From NCBI GenBank assembly GCA_947579665.1, contig CANPUZ010000051.1, positions 248,001 through 312,000 of the forward strand: a DNA stretch of 64,000 bases, given 5' to 3'. Of the stretch, positions 15,601 through 30,600 are shown piece after piece. The first letter of the stretch is position 1; the number at the start of each line of letters is the position of its first letter. This stretch comes from Sympetrum striolatum. Taxonomy: Eukaryota > Arthropoda > Insecta > Odonata > Libellulidae. The notes under the pieces are model-generated. The model worked only from the letters and a program-made list of their open reading frames with translations, did no database searches and was not told the DNA's origin. A program made the translations under genes and the position numbers.

Positions 15601-18600
15601 TTAATCAACAAATGTATGAATTTAAATTTTCCAAGTTAAATGATGGTTTTATTGCCACCATGTGCTTGGCTCTTCTTCCAAATACATTTCTTATTATCTT
15701 TCCCATTTATATTCGTACGAGAGTCCAACAATCACCTTCGTCGTTAGGGAATTGTTTATGCCCACAAATTCACACGAATTTTCCGTGTTTTTTGTCCGAA
15801 TTCTCCCAATTTTGAGTGGAATACGTTATTTTAAATAAGAATCTTTGCTCAATTTCCTCTCTCTTGGTGTTAATTTCGATTTCGTACGACCATTATTTCT
15901 GATTAAATTCTTCAAAAGAAAAAATGTCTGCAATCGATCAAAACGAACTTTACGTGCATTTCTTATGAGAGAGACGATTCGAGTCGTCCAGTGTCGAACC
16001 AAGGATACTCTGGACAATCAAATATCAGTTGTAATCTGTGTGATTGTGGGCGCTCTAACGTGAAAACTATTAGTCGTATCAACACCTAACTTCAAATAAA
16101 GCACTTTGGTTGGTGCCGTTAGAGTTGATTGGTTTTGGAGTAGATTGGTTCAACGGAAGTCGAGCTTTATTTCTCGAAACTCGTTTATTTTTTAATTTAT
16201 CCATTACTATGATATTTAGGTACATACAAATATATACAAATATTACAAAATATTAATTTTCTTTCAGTTTTATTTGGAAAATTTTCGATATCAACCACCG
16301 TTTAGGAGTCGTATCATAATTAACCAATTTTCTGGTTATTTCTACATATTTACGTTAAAATGTCGTTTTCATTTATACAATTCCATTTGAATTTAATATA
16401 CAACATGATTGTTATATTTCTTCGAAGATTTATTTGGAAGTTGATCTGGAATTTGAAACACTCGTATTTATTTTAAAATAGTTATTCAGTTATAATCGTT
16501 ATTGATTACTCTCCACGATAACAGTAAAGTTCGCAACTATGTGTTTGTTTACATGGCAATCAATACAATGCAATGCGTCTATCGCTATTTTGCTCTGGCT
16601 GATTGATGAGGTTTTAAAAGGTTTTCTTTTAAGTTTTTTAGTCCATTTGTCTTCTTTATTTGTTTTCATTTGAGTATATTAATATTATCACTAATATATC
16701 TTCCAAGTTTTGATTGAATACAGACTTCGAAAATACTGTCGTAGATAAATATCTGCATCTCATATGTGGAGAAAGTCATGTGCCGGCCACATCAGACTTT
16801 TTCGTATAAATTTTGATTTATATTGGAGTTGGTTAAGCTACTTCTTATCATTATTACAATAGCACTGCAATTAGGCAAAGAGCCAGGTGCCGCTTGTCAT
16901 ACAATTACTTAAATTAACAACAATAAATTATAAAACAATCATAAGAAAGAGGAAAAGTCACAGCCCAAGCTGAACATAACAACTCTACGTTAGAACAGCG
17001 AAATTCATAATACGCATGACAAATGAACAATTCCTTTTTCCATAGCAAATATAACAAACAATATAAGTCTTAATGCCTAATTTTATTCAAGATTTTCTTA
17101 AACTTTTTCTCAGGAAAGGGGTTGAAAACTTCTTCAGGAAATAAATTCCACTCCGCTATAGTTCTATATCTCTGCGAAAGCTTTAAAAATAGTCCGTACT
17201 TGACTAGGCTTCTCGTAGTTTTAACATTGTAGGACCCAAATAAATTAGTTTTTTAAAGATATTCCGATTTATGGTCGTATTTTCGGTAAATATTTTGATA
17301 AATTGTGGAATTTTTGGATCAATTTCGTCGAAATATGAAAACGAGTCGCCATTCAGCTACAATTTTTTCGAGTTACGATCAATTTAAAGCCAAAAAACTG
17401 AAATTTTCACAAAAATTCGGATTTTTCGCCCGTTTTTTCGTGAAATTTTTCATAGATATGAGAATTTTAGCTAGACCTCGCTAAAATCATTACATTGAAT
17501 CTATATTTCTATAATTTTGGGTATTTTAAGGCGAGAAAACTCACATATTTGAGAGAAATTTTAATGGTAAGAAATTAAAGCAATTCATCCTGAATATAAA
17601 ATAAAAAGGTAACACAGACCTGCGGGGGGGTTTGTTGAACAGGTTGGTGCTGAGCGATGACGTGGTGCGGAGGCTGCGATTGGCTGGCTGGGGAACTGAC
17701 GTAATTCCCGTCCTCCTCTTCGCTGGCGTTGGAGATTTCCACTGGTTCCGTCTGCTCCCTGTTGGTGCGGCTGCTGGAGAACTGCTCCGACTGGTACATG
17801 GGGCTCGTGGGACCACTAAGACGATTGAATATTGCGTCTCAATCAAGAAACTTCCGATTAATCTATGCTGAGCGCGCTTTGCTTAGGTTGACTCCGCTTA
17901 GCTTATGATGAGTCCGCTCATTACGTTGTTGGGTTTGCTTAGGGTGAGCTTACTCAGCTGAGTAAAATTATTATTTATTTTGGGGTTTCTTCAATAAAGC
18001 GAATAAACGGGTAACCTTAAGCACACTCAACGTATCCTAAGCGTAGTTAATATATTCTAAGCGGAATCAACCTAGTACTCTAAGCGGACTAAACATATTC
18101 TAAGCTTACACAACCTACTCTAAGCGGACTAAGCATATGCTAAGCGTACTCAACCTACTCTAAGCGGTTTTAACGTATTCTAAGCATACTCAACCTACAC
18201 TAAGCGGTTCAAACGTATCCTAAGCATAGTCAACATATTCTAAGCTCACTCAAAATATTTCCTAAGCGCACTCAACGTATCCTAAGCGCACTCAACGTAT
18301 CCTAAGCGCACTCAAATTATGCTAAGCGATTTCAACGTATTCTAAGCGCACTCAACATATCCTAAGTATCCATATAATCAAAGTATCTGAAGTTTTCAAA
18401 TGTTTTGACCGATAATTTCAATAGTTCAATAGTCCAAATATTACTAGGATGTGCTATCTGGAAGATGATGCACGCATTGTCTAAATATCCTTCAGATATA
18501 TAACTATTACATCCACTTGCATCAATTGCTTCTCACAGTAGCGTTGCTTTAACAGAGCGGGTTAATAAAATCCCCTCAAAATGGAAACTGAAGTCTGCTT

Positions 18601-21600
18601 CAGGAGTAAAGTTCGGGGGAAAAAAGAAGAGATATTAAAACTTTGCCCAAAACTAAACTGGGTCTCCATGACTACCCACTTTGCAAACAAAGTTAACTTG
18701 AAAACAACTTCACTTTGGGTTTAGTTCAGCAAGGTCATACGACTCTTCTTGGAGTACTTTGATGAATGGGGAAGTGAAAGGGAACTGGGCCAAAAGTGAA
18801 AGGGATAGAGCCCAAAGTGAAAGGTGAATCGTATGATGATATCTTGAGGACGTAAGGTTTTATAGAAGGACGATTCTGGTATTGGTGAACGTATAAATGG
18901 AAAAGTGAAAGCAATGGGTTCAAAGTGAAAGTTGACTCGTATTATGAAATAAAGAGAACTTAAGATAACTGTTATTTAGTTATTGAGTTCCACAGGGAAG
19001 TGTTCTTGGTCCGATTTTATTTCTATTTACATTAACCACCTCTTAGATAACGTAAGGAGTAATGTTAGATTATTTGCCGATGATACCCTGATATACGGAG
19101 AGATTTTGTCAGAAAACGATTGTAATGTGCATCAAGACGACCTGGACGTAATTTCAGGATGGTGTAAAGATTGGCAGCTGGATTTAAATCCAAACAAATG
19201 CGTTGCCATAAGTTTTACGCGCTCCACAAACATAATTCCCGCGCAGTACCAAATCTCAGGGCATCCATTAGAGTTAGTGCACGACAACAAATACCTAGGA
19301 GTCACACTTAGCAGTGACTTATCTTTTAAAGAACATATTCGAGATGCGATAGCAAAAGCGAATAGAATGCAAAGATTAACTACGCTGAGAGGAAGCGAAA
19401 GTCAAAGAAATTGCTTCTCTTATTCGTCTAGAATACTGCTGTGCGGTTTGTGAGGTTTAGTCTCAGATTTAGAGATGGTCCAGCGTAGATTCGTTTGCGT
19501 AGATTTCAGGTTCGATAGCAGCGTTGCTGCAATGATAGAGTCAACTAGACATACTGTAATAGAAGTATCATATACAACCTGAGTGAGGCATACAAGACAG
19601 TTTCCCTTTCGAAGAATGGGAATCCAATTTCCCTTATGAGAGGGAGATGTTCTCATAAAAATGGGAATGCTAATAATAAAAGACTGAAAAAGGCCATTAA
19701 TAAAGATTGGATATTAGCCGAGTCAAATGGGAAAATTTGAATTTCCGAAATTTGGGATTGAAAAAAGGGTGTCCTCTTTCTGATTATTAAGGGTTTGCAT
19801 TAAGGATTCGTCCCCTAAAGAACGGAGGGTTTGCTAAGAAAATGTCGCTCACAATACGTTGGCAGCGCTTACTTTGAGCTGAGTTGGCTTAGAATAAGGC
19901 TAACACGGTATATTTAAGTAGAAGATGCTTATTTTATGCTATTTTAGGCTAAATACGCTCAGGATGTGCTGAGTAGGCTAAGTACGATTCGTGGACACTT
20001 TATCCAGTTAACTTACGCTTGCATTATTTTGGATAAGCTCACTTTAGGGTGATTCCGCTAAAGTGAACAAAACAGCTTACTTACTTCGCTTACATTGTAT
20101 TTCTTCGTGATCGTATAACATTTATTCGTATATATTTCATTATAATTCATATATATTGTACATAGTAATTGCTATTTGCTGACTAAACTTACTTTACGTT
20201 GATATATCATATTTATATGTTTATTTAGAAATATTTGTGATATTCATTTATTTAAATTCTATAATAAGTGATACTTAGTAATTTAATAAGTTATGAGTTG
20301 GCTCAGGAAGTGATGTATTCGCATAAACAAGTGATGACTCCGCTTATTAAGCGATAAGTCCGCTTGGAAGCTGCTTAGTCAACTTACTAAGTGTTGAGTT
20401 TTTGCTTAGCAAGTGATCCCTTCGCTAAATAAAGTGATAACTCCGCTAGTAAACTGCTAATTCCACTTATTAAGTGATGAGTCTGCTCAGTAAGTAATGA
20501 ATTAAAAAGTGATAAGTCCGATTTATAAGCGATGAGTCCGCTTGGAAGGTGCTTAGTCCGCTTACTAAGTGATGAGTTCGCTCAGCAAGTGATTAGTCCA
20601 CTAATTAAGTGATGAGTCCGCTTGGCAGGAGCTATATACGCTTACTAAGCGATTAGTTCGCTCAGCAAGTGATGACTCCGCTTAACAAGAGATGTGTCCG
20701 CTTATTAAGCGATGTAGGTGCCGGAAGTCCGCTTACTGAGTGATGAGTTTGCAAAATGGAAGAGAGAGAATAACTAAGAGGTCCTCACCTGTGGGGTTGG
20801 ACGCCAGCCACTCCGTTGAGCCTCCCAACGCTCAGGTCCAGGGTCTGCCCCTGCGGCGACGGAGTCGGGGAGGATGCTGACGGTCCCAGGGAGTTCCATC
20901 TCGGAGACAAGTGATGCTGCTGGGATGCGAACTGAACGAGAAAACATTGCACACAATTGCACACTCCCGAGTTGAAACGAGAGCAGGTCGTGCCATGGAC
21001 CACTGGTTCATATACAGCTAATAATACTACGTTGTACTATGTTGTCTTTTACATTAAAGCTAGGGGATTCCCCCGTTAAAATTTACGGAATTAAAACGTA
21101 AATTTAGTATTAAATTGACACCGTTGTTGATTGTGATTGAATATAACCAGCAATTATTCTTAATGCTCTGGCTCCATTTTTTATTTTAAAGCACTTAGAT
21201 TGATTCACAATAATAAGGAATCTCACTGTTTTCAATGTCTAAATACTTAAATACGCTGTAACTATCTGTTGATCCTTCCTGACGTGGACTTTAATATTTC
21301 GTCGGCACAAATAGTCCAACAATCACCTTCGTCGTTAGGGAATTGAATATGCCCCGCAAGATCATACAAATTTATCGTCGTTATCGTCTGAATTATCTCA
21401 ATTCCGACTCGAATACAATATTCCACGACTGAAATAAGAATCTTCGTTCAATTTCCTTTCTTTTAGTGTTCATCTTGATTTCGTACGACCATTCTATCCG
21501 ATTTAATTCCGCAAAAGAAAAAATGTCTGCATTCGATCAAAACGAACTTCACGTGCATTTCTTACGGAAGTTAAAGCTTTTGAGAAGTTCATTCAGATGA

Positions 21601-24600
21601 AATTTGATAAACGCGTTATTCGTGCACTGGAGTCGAACTGAGTGCCTGGAAAACATACATTAGCGACTTTTGCAGTGGATTTCGAGATGAATTAGAAACA
21701 TAAGGAATTTATTTTCCTTATATGGATTAGTTTTTTAAGGAGTCCAAAGGTACACTAATGTAGCTTGACCCACTTTGCATCAAACGAAAAAAGTAATTTT
21801 GCGAAGTTTAAAAGCAAGTTTTATTTCAACCATGCACATTGATACGAGGGGAAATAGTCAGAGATTTATGTGGTACGTGTTTCATTAACATTGTATTTAA
21901 CAAACTGTATTTAGAGTGAAAAATAGAGAGAGTGATCCAAGGTACAACACTGAAATAATTGTTAGGCTAAGATAAGGGGAGGTTTGTGGTATACGCATTC
22001 TCACGAAAGTTTTAGTACAAATTCTTTGCTTAAAAATCGATAATTTAAATGCAATTCTAAGGACACACGCCTAAATTAAGTAGCAACATACAACAATATA
22101 CAATTCCCCGGATTCAAACGCGCTAAATCTTTAATATAAGCGACGTACAAGCAATTAATGCCATTTTTTCGATTAGATCGTTCCGGAAACATCTTAGCAA
22201 AAATCAGGAATGCGACATATTTTATAAAAATTTTCAATTTTGGCATTTAAAAAAGTCAGTTTGAAAATACACGCCACTCGACAACTTAGTGCTAAAATAT
22301 CCGGACACAACAGAGCATCACGATGACTGATTGCTAGTGGCAACTGGGAGCTATGGCAACTGAGCGTTGGACTGGATTGGTTCGATTGAAAACCATACTC
22401 GCTCAGTTGTCATGGAAACGAAAACATAATCCGATCGAGTTGAAATTCTTTATGCGTTAAAAGGAACACCAACCGCGAACTTTAAGCACCATCCAGTGAC
22501 GGATAAAAAAAAGAACATTTCTTCTATCCACCATAGCATACACAAGGAGGACAACTGACCGTTGAGCTTGTAGAGGTGACGCTGGAGGTGGAGAGGTCCA
22601 TGACAGAGCCCCCTGGTGACGTCGGAGGAATGCCCTTGGCCAGTTGTGCCCTCGCCGCAGCAGCCGCGCACTTGACGGACAAGTTGATGGCCGAGGCGTC
22701 GTACGCCTGGTAAGTGGGCCTGCAGAAGAACGAGGATTTAAAATGGAGATCTACGGAGTCTTATAGTCAACTACATTTTACCTGAGTTTTTAACGAATAT
22801 TCACAGTTGCGTACATATTTATCTATCTGCCAGTGACTCCTGTAAGAAATACATGTGGGAAATATTGGAAAATTAATTTCCTGCACTTCTGGACACTTAG
22901 GATAGGATCATAAGCGTTTAGAAGTCGTTAAAGGTCCAATGGAGTATTACGTATTGATATTTGTCTGTCCAGAGTATCCTTGGTTCGACTCCGGACGACT
23001 CAATTCGTCTCTTTCATAAGAAATGCACGTAAAGTTCATTTTAACACTTCGTCGTTATGGAATTGTTTACGCCCTCAAAATCACTCGAATTTGTCAACGT
23101 TTTTGTCCAAATTCTTATAATTTCGACTCTAATACGATATTCAACGACCATAATAAAATTTTTATTTAATTTCATTTCTTTTGGTGTTAATTTCGATTTC
23201 GTACGACCATTATTTCTCATTTAATTCTGCAAAAGAAAAAATGTCTGCAATCGATCAAAACGAACTTTGCGTGCATTTCTTATGGGAGAGACGATTCGAG
23301 TCGTCCAGAATCGAACCAAGGATACTCTGTACACAAATTTATCAATATGTAACACCCTAATGGACCTTTTAAATGACTACCATATAATTTATAATCCTAT
23401 CCTATGTCGGGAAATGCACGAAATTAATGTTTGAGAATTAGTCCTATGTATTTCTAACGGGAGTTACTGGCATCGGATACATAGATACATCAATATGTAA
23501 CGCTCCTGGATTTTGTGGATGCTTTATCGCTTGCAATAGATTGGAAAATGAAGGAAATGACGCCAACTGATCTCACCTTGGATATATCGGCTGCGTGGGA
23601 GGCTGTATTTGCTCCTGCTGCTGTGTTCCGACCATCGCCGGCCCTTCTCCGCCGCCCGCACCCGCCGGCCCTTCCCCCTCCCCGTTGTACACGGCGCCCT
23701 GATAAGGGGGATACATTCCCCTCCCGACTTCCATGGAATCGAACCCGGGCCTCTCGTACTGGGGCCCCCCTTCCTGGTACTGCCCCTGCATGTTGGGGGG
23801 ACATCTGGTGGGAGCGCTTTGAACCTCGTAGTGGTGCCGCTGCTGATCGTAGTCTCTGCAATTGAGAATACTCCCTTGTTTGAACATTCATAGCCATTGA
23901 ATCAGTTGGTTCAATTTATAAAATTATTTTTCATTTGTCTAGTAAGTGATGATTGTGCTTAGTAGTTGATGAGTGCGCTTAGCAAGTGATGAGTTTACTG
24001 ATGACTACACTTAGGATGTGATAAATGTGCTTAGAATATGATGAGTTTACTTAGTGATGAGGGCGCTTTGTATATGATGACTTAGCTTAAAATCTGATGA
24101 CTACGCTTTGTGAAAGATAAGTGAGCTTAGAATCCGATGAGTATACTTAGTGAATGATAAAAGTGCTTAGTGAGTGATAAGCTCGCTTAGAATCTGACGA
24201 GTATGCTAAGTTAGTAATGAGTACGCTTCGAATACGATTAGTATGGTTAGTAAGTGATGAAAAAGCTAAGTACGTGATGAGTCCACTTAGTTAGTGGTGC
24301 GTTTGATTAGTAAGTGATGAGTATGGTTAGTAATTGATAATTGCGCTTAGAATCTGATAGATATGCTCATTAAATGATAAAATAACTTAGAATCCGATGA
24401 CAGTGCTTAGTAAGAGATTATAACGCTTAGCAAGTGATGACTTCGCTTAACAAAGTAATAAGTCCGCTAGTTAAGTATTAAGTGCGCTTAGTGTGTGATG
24501 AGTCCCCTTAATAGGCGCTAAGTCCGCTTACTAAGTCATGTGTTTGCTTATCAAGTGATGAATACAATGCTATGACAGTGCTTAGTAAGTGACAATTAGA

Positions 24601-27600
24601 ATCTAGAATGCCTTATAAACACACGAATGCAATGAACCTTGTATAGTGTCTCACCTGTACACTTGTATGTGTTCGTATTCCCTCCCCGGATACATGTTCT
24701 GTGGCATGCTGGGCATCTCCATCTGATGCATCGGGACGCTGCTGGACCAGGAATCCGGGACGAGTAGGGGTCGAAGGCGGGTCTGCAACTCCCCATGCCC
24801 TCCACTTTGACAGACATCTGCTGGCTCTCCGATGCTCTGTTCTGCGGCGGCATCACTTCGTCCTCTTCATCCTCATCATCCTTCCCTTTGGATGCTGCGT
24901 TCATCTGCGGTGGACCATTCATCTCCTGGGGTTGGGGCCCATAATAAGGAGGCCCGTAGGAGAGACAGGGCTTAACTTCGCCCTCCATGGGTTTGCAGAA
25001 GGCGTAGTCTGGAGGCATGTTCGGGACTGGAAAGGAGATTCATACATTTTCCATATAAGAAGTTATGGCACAACAACTGATTTCGTCTCAATCCAAACCG
25101 GCACATTCCTTTATTATTATGCAAACCGGCACATTCCTTTAACCGGAATCGAAATACGAGTGTAATTTGCTTCGATGGAAACATAAATATGTCTCGAGTT
25201 CCAAGTTGTTGATGCAAGTGAAAGTGTTACCGGGATTGAAATTAGGAAAATCGTTTCCGTACATTTCAATTATTATTATTTCGTAAACGAGAAGTGGGCC
25301 ATAAGCCAGGAGGCAGTTTTTCTACATCTAGGCAGTTATTCTACGTAATAATATACAACATATTATATACATATACATGTGCCATATAAATGGTTATTTC
25401 TGGATTTTTCGTGGTTCATGTCAGGACCGTAGTGGTCCCAGGGTAAAACCCCACCGTACATCGCCAAGCAATTCCTCTTTCTACTCCTCCTCTATTCTAC
25501 TTCCTCCAGATATTCTACATCACTAAAATCCTTTTACATTCTATAATACCCTTATCTACTGTAAAACATTCCTTTTTAAAATATATTGATTTTTAGGCAA
25601 GGCGTTTAAGAGCGATCCAGGTGAATTATTCCATTCCGAAATGCCTCTGTTAAGAAAAGATTATTTCGCGATGTCCGTTCTTTGCCGCCGAGGCTTAATT
25701 TTAAATTCATGTGTACTTTTTCTTTCATCGACAACATTGATCCCACAAGTGGTTGTCGCGTACATTTAATTGAGAATATTGGACGCGAAGTCAAATTATA
25801 GATGTTTTTGAGATCAAATTTATTTCCGGAAATCAATTTAATAATCGTCAATTTCAGTACTTTATCTGTAGATGAAAATTGCATTTTATGCATGCAAAAG
25901 AACTCCAGAGTCTAAAATAATATGTTTGGAAAATTCAGGAGACGGCTGACACAACGCGAAAAGGCGCCTAGAAAAGCTCCCAAAGGAAGAACGGACATGA
26001 AAAAGTGGGTATTCTGGTATTTTCCATATTGCAATATTAAAAAACATACCAAGTTAATGATATAAGTTACCAACATTTGTATGTATTTATTTTTTTACTC
26101 TAAATATTGCATATAAATCTAATACAATATAATTAAGACAATTTAGGATATCCTGTGTTGTTGACACCGATAATACACGGTGTACGTTTTGTGTTCACTT
26201 TGAAATAATTTAAAGCACTCGTTTAAGTTAGAATATTGAGGTGTGTTATTACGATAATGTTACGATGGCATATTACAAATATAAGATGAATGAAGTGACG
26301 TATTAACACAAAGGAAAGGCTATACAGCATAAATCGGGAAAAAAATAAAAAATAGAAAATTTTAAAAGTACTTTAATTGACAAAAATCTTTCAAAAATTT
26401 AAATAATAAAACAAATTGATTGCTTTGCGATCTAACAGCATATTTTTAGTCTTTTTTTATAAATAAGTTACAGTTAAATACGCCTTTAATTTCATTTGGT
26501 AACCCACAGTACAAATAAATATAAAAAAGAGATTTTTTTTTTTAATATTAAAGTTTGATTTTGTAAACCTAATGCAATTTTACTAAATTTACATATTATG
26601 AGAAACGATAAGAGATTTTGGATTAATTTGCTCTGTTATGTTTAGTTCTTTTAGCAAATGATGAAGTAGTTTATTTGATTCAAGTTCGCTTAGATAGCGC
26701 TTAGTTCGCTAAGATATACAGCTTAGCTTTCTAAGAGTCGGCTTGGAATACATTAGTTAGTTTATGGTCAGCTTAGTTTGCTGAGAGGCCGTTGAATACG
26801 CTAACAATTCGCTTAGTTCTCTTTCTTTACTTAGAGGCTGCTTAGTTCGCTGAGGTCCTTTTGTTTAGAATCTGCTTACTTCGCTTACTTCGCTATTAAT
26901 CTTTTGGATTTCGAAAAAACGTTTTCCTTGATACACCCTAATACACAATGTAGATTTCGTCGGAGAAAGAAATATCCCCGCTAAAGTCCTTACCATCTTT
27001 GACGTAACTTCCTGTGTGGTACTTGTCTATCCGGCCACCGGTCATCCCGTTCCTAACCTGAAGTGTGGGGAATGTGTTCATGGGCCTGGGTTTGAACCCC
27101 ATCAAAGGGGTGGACCTGCTTTTGCTCGCAGCTGCTATCGGACACCCTGACAGGGACCTGTGGGCGTTCCTGTTGGAGCTGACGTGACCCCTTCCGTTGC
27201 ACCCTGGGGTGGGGCACTTGAGGATGGTCTCGTGCTGGGCCAAGACTAATTAGATTGTTTTGAGGGGGATTGAAACACGCATGGTCCATTTGTCATATGC
27301 AAGGTGGAGATTTAGCTCCGGAAAGACGAATGCGTAAAAAAAAAGATGTTTGGTGTGTGGCGTGGTTGTAAGGAAATGTTCAGGAAAGACCAATTTTAAG
27401 AAATAAAGGGTTTTAAAGATACAGGAGAATTATTATTTTAGCGGAAAAAGTCGGACAATTAAGGATGGAAATTTAAAATTAATTTGAATTGTTTAAAAAA
27501 TTTTAAAATATTTAATTCATCGGAAAAATTCGGAAAAAATGAGCGAATGAAATTTTAGGTGTGACGCCATCAATCGTAGGCGAAAGTCGTGAATTTGTCG

Positions 27601-30600
27601 AAAAATGATATCATTTAGTATTAAAGTAGACAAATAAACGAAAGACATTTTGTACGTATAATTAATAATTGATTGATTTTTATTTTTACGCAATCAATAG
27701 AGAAGAGTCGTGAATTTTTAATTGTTTAAGGTAATGATATTAATAGAGTATGGGTTGGTAACCAGTAAGTGTCCATGCAAAGAAGTAGTGAAATAAGTCC
27801 AGGTTAATCACGTGATTAATACGTCAAATAGCATTCCATTTTCACATTATTACGAGGCGAAAATATAGAATTCAAATTACATTGCAATCGCAAAGGACAT
27901 TAAATTGGTAAGCGAATTAATTTGAAGGTTTTGTGCAAATGATTTAATGAGTGTTTTCGATTGTTTTGGAAGGAAAGAAGGCAGAGGTGAGACTTTGGCC
28001 TGACGAAGCACAGAATAATATATGTATTTAACACACTCAAGTCCAACTGACTTCAATATATATATATACAAAAAAGGATTCAAAAAGTATGAATTCAAAA
28101 TATCCAGGACTAATGGAATTGGCAAATTGATTTCCTTTTTCAAATTTTGCTTAATTTACTATTAAAGTCGTCCAGTGCAACATTTAAATGTTTAATTTAT
28201 AAGCAACAATAGTTCAGAAGTCGTTAACAATTGAAGAGAGATCCTGATTTTGAAATTGAAAAATAAATGGGAAAACAAATCATAAAAATATTTTCTAAGA
28301 ATACATTTTTTTAAACAACAGAATGAAACAAAAAATCGACTACATTGTGGAACAAAGGTAAAAAAACAATCAAAAACTGAACCAAAACTGACTGCCTGAA
28401 CATTGTATCAGTTTTTATTAGCATCGTAATATGAATATATAGATAGACATATAAGTGAAAATAAATAACATCTATGCTTCATCAGATAGCCTTTGATTTG
28501 TGTTGAGGGTTCATTATTCATTCGGGTTTGGGGACTGGGTTCGGGGCCGGTTGACATACTTTTCCTTCTATTTTTTGGGCCATTTTGGTGGGGCAGACAA
28601 CTCTTTCGGTTTATGGTAGGTAAGTGAGGTTTTTCTGCTTTATCACAGTTCTTTTCCCACGATTCGAGCTCGGAGCTGATAAGGGACCACGACTTATCAA
28701 CAGATATCAGCATTTATCAAACGAGAGGTAAAGAAAGGCGTGCAGTACGATTCGAAAAGTTATAAACAATTGCAATATACAACAATTTGATATATCCGTC
28801 GTATCCTTCGTCTTAAGACAAGTATATGCGTCTTTTGATCTACGTTCTACGATGAAAATTAAGGTTTTTTATGTTTTCTATAGAAATTACCTGGTGAGTT
28901 ATGGCAATGCTGCATTGCCAGGAGGGTTGGGTTGGGTCGGTGTGTAAAATGGATATGAATAACAAACTATTAAAGGAATATCTTCCGCATTCAAATACAT
29001 GAAATCCTCGCCTCTGGATATCAGGGGTATTTTTTTCACGCAAAACTTATGCCAAAGAAAATAAGAATTATTGATTGCACTTATCACGTGGTTATCTAAG
29101 AGAGGTAGGGTCAGTATAGTTTTCAGAGTTTTAGATTTCTCTCTGTTTATTCTTACAGCCATAAGAGTGAAGCCAATTAAAAAAATACGTCTTAATTGTT
29201 CGTATAATTCAACACATTAATGTAACAACGATTTGAGTTGCTGTGAGGTTTTGACTCGTCCTTTAATTTTGGGAATCCTCGACTTACTATGTTTAAAATT
29301 CTTATATAAAATATGTTGCCGTAGAGATAAGTCAATGAAATTTACACAGCGAATAGCTAATACATTGGAAGAGTGTGTAAAGTAGTAAATTTAAGAAATA
29401 TTAATGCGACTTCTTTAAAATTGAACTCTAAGGTTCAGAGTTTCCACTATTCAGTTAACCTAGAGAAAAACATAAACCCTGTATCTCAATAAATCACGTT
29501 GCCATGAACAAATACTTCCCAAAAATCACTGTTTTCAAACAATACTGAAAAAAATCATAACTGGAGAAGGATTAAAAAGCGGACACCCTTTCCAAGTGGG
29601 GTGGACCAAGAGGAACTCTACCATCTCTAACTACCGATCATCACTACGATTTGGGACACACTCTATGTCCTCAATCGGCGACTCCTACTTATTAGGCTCA
29701 TAAGCAATCACAACCCCATTACAAAGCAATGGGTGTGAAATAAATTAGGAAAAACTTAAATTAAAAAAGTTACGAATGAATGGAATTTTGGTTTGTTAGT
29801 TTCAAAGTCAGAGTGCGGACTCATTGGGCATGAATTTCACGCATTTCGCGACATAAGGATAAGATTATAAATTATATGAAAGTCGTTGAAGGTTCAATGG
29901 AGTGCTAACTATTGGTATTTGTTCGTCTAAAGTATCCTTAGTTCGACTCTGGACGACTCGAATCGTCTCTCGAATAAGAAATGCACTCAAAGTTCGTTTT
30001 GATCGATTGCAGACATTTTTCTTTTGCAGAATTTTATCAGAAATAATAGTCGTACGAAATCGGGATGAACTCCAAAAGAAAGGAAATTGAACGAATATTC
30101 TTATTTTGGTCGTGGAATATCGTATTCGAGTCGAAATTGAGAGAATTCCGACAAAAAAGACGAAAAATGTGTATGATTTTGTGGGCGTAAACAATTCCCT
30201 AACAACGAAGGTGATTGTTGAACTTTACTTCCCCAAACGAGTATATAGGAAAGATAGGTTCATAAGATGTGCACACGAGATAAACGTGTATCGGCGAACT
30301 GGTACAAGGTTTTTATCGGAGCATTTTTAAATTTTCGTGACATGTAAGATTAATAATTCGGATATGATACACAGCTTGTAAGAAACGACATTTGGACTCA
30401 AATATAAGCAGTGATATCGTCAGGAAATGAACCAAAAAGTATGGGATAAAAATTTCCAGTTTTTCTCATGCGAAATTATGTCGTAAACTGGAATCGAACC
30501 CAGGATACTATTTTAACATTAGAGTTTGATTCACTATGTTATTGACGCACGATATATCCATAATTTCAACTAAGGAAAGATGAAGTTCTTAAAAGAATAG

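Noticed and set aside
23490..23897. A 135-residue minus-strand ORF and two plus-strand ORFs over exon 9
   Set aside because: Arg/Ala/Gly-rich other-frame by-products of a GC-rich exon; only the [10 protein letters not shown] frame joins exons 8 and 10.
26994..27060. Ending exon 7 at CAG|GTTAGG after TFPTLQ
   Set aside because: That donor is weak and leaves phase 0, while exon 8 needs phase 1, which the GATG|GTAAGG donor supplies.
28408..28713. Possible extra Myt1 exon (ORF with [20 protein letters not shown])
   Set aside because: Exons 6 and 7 already join in phase with a family-conserved linker, and no convincing acceptor and donor flank it.
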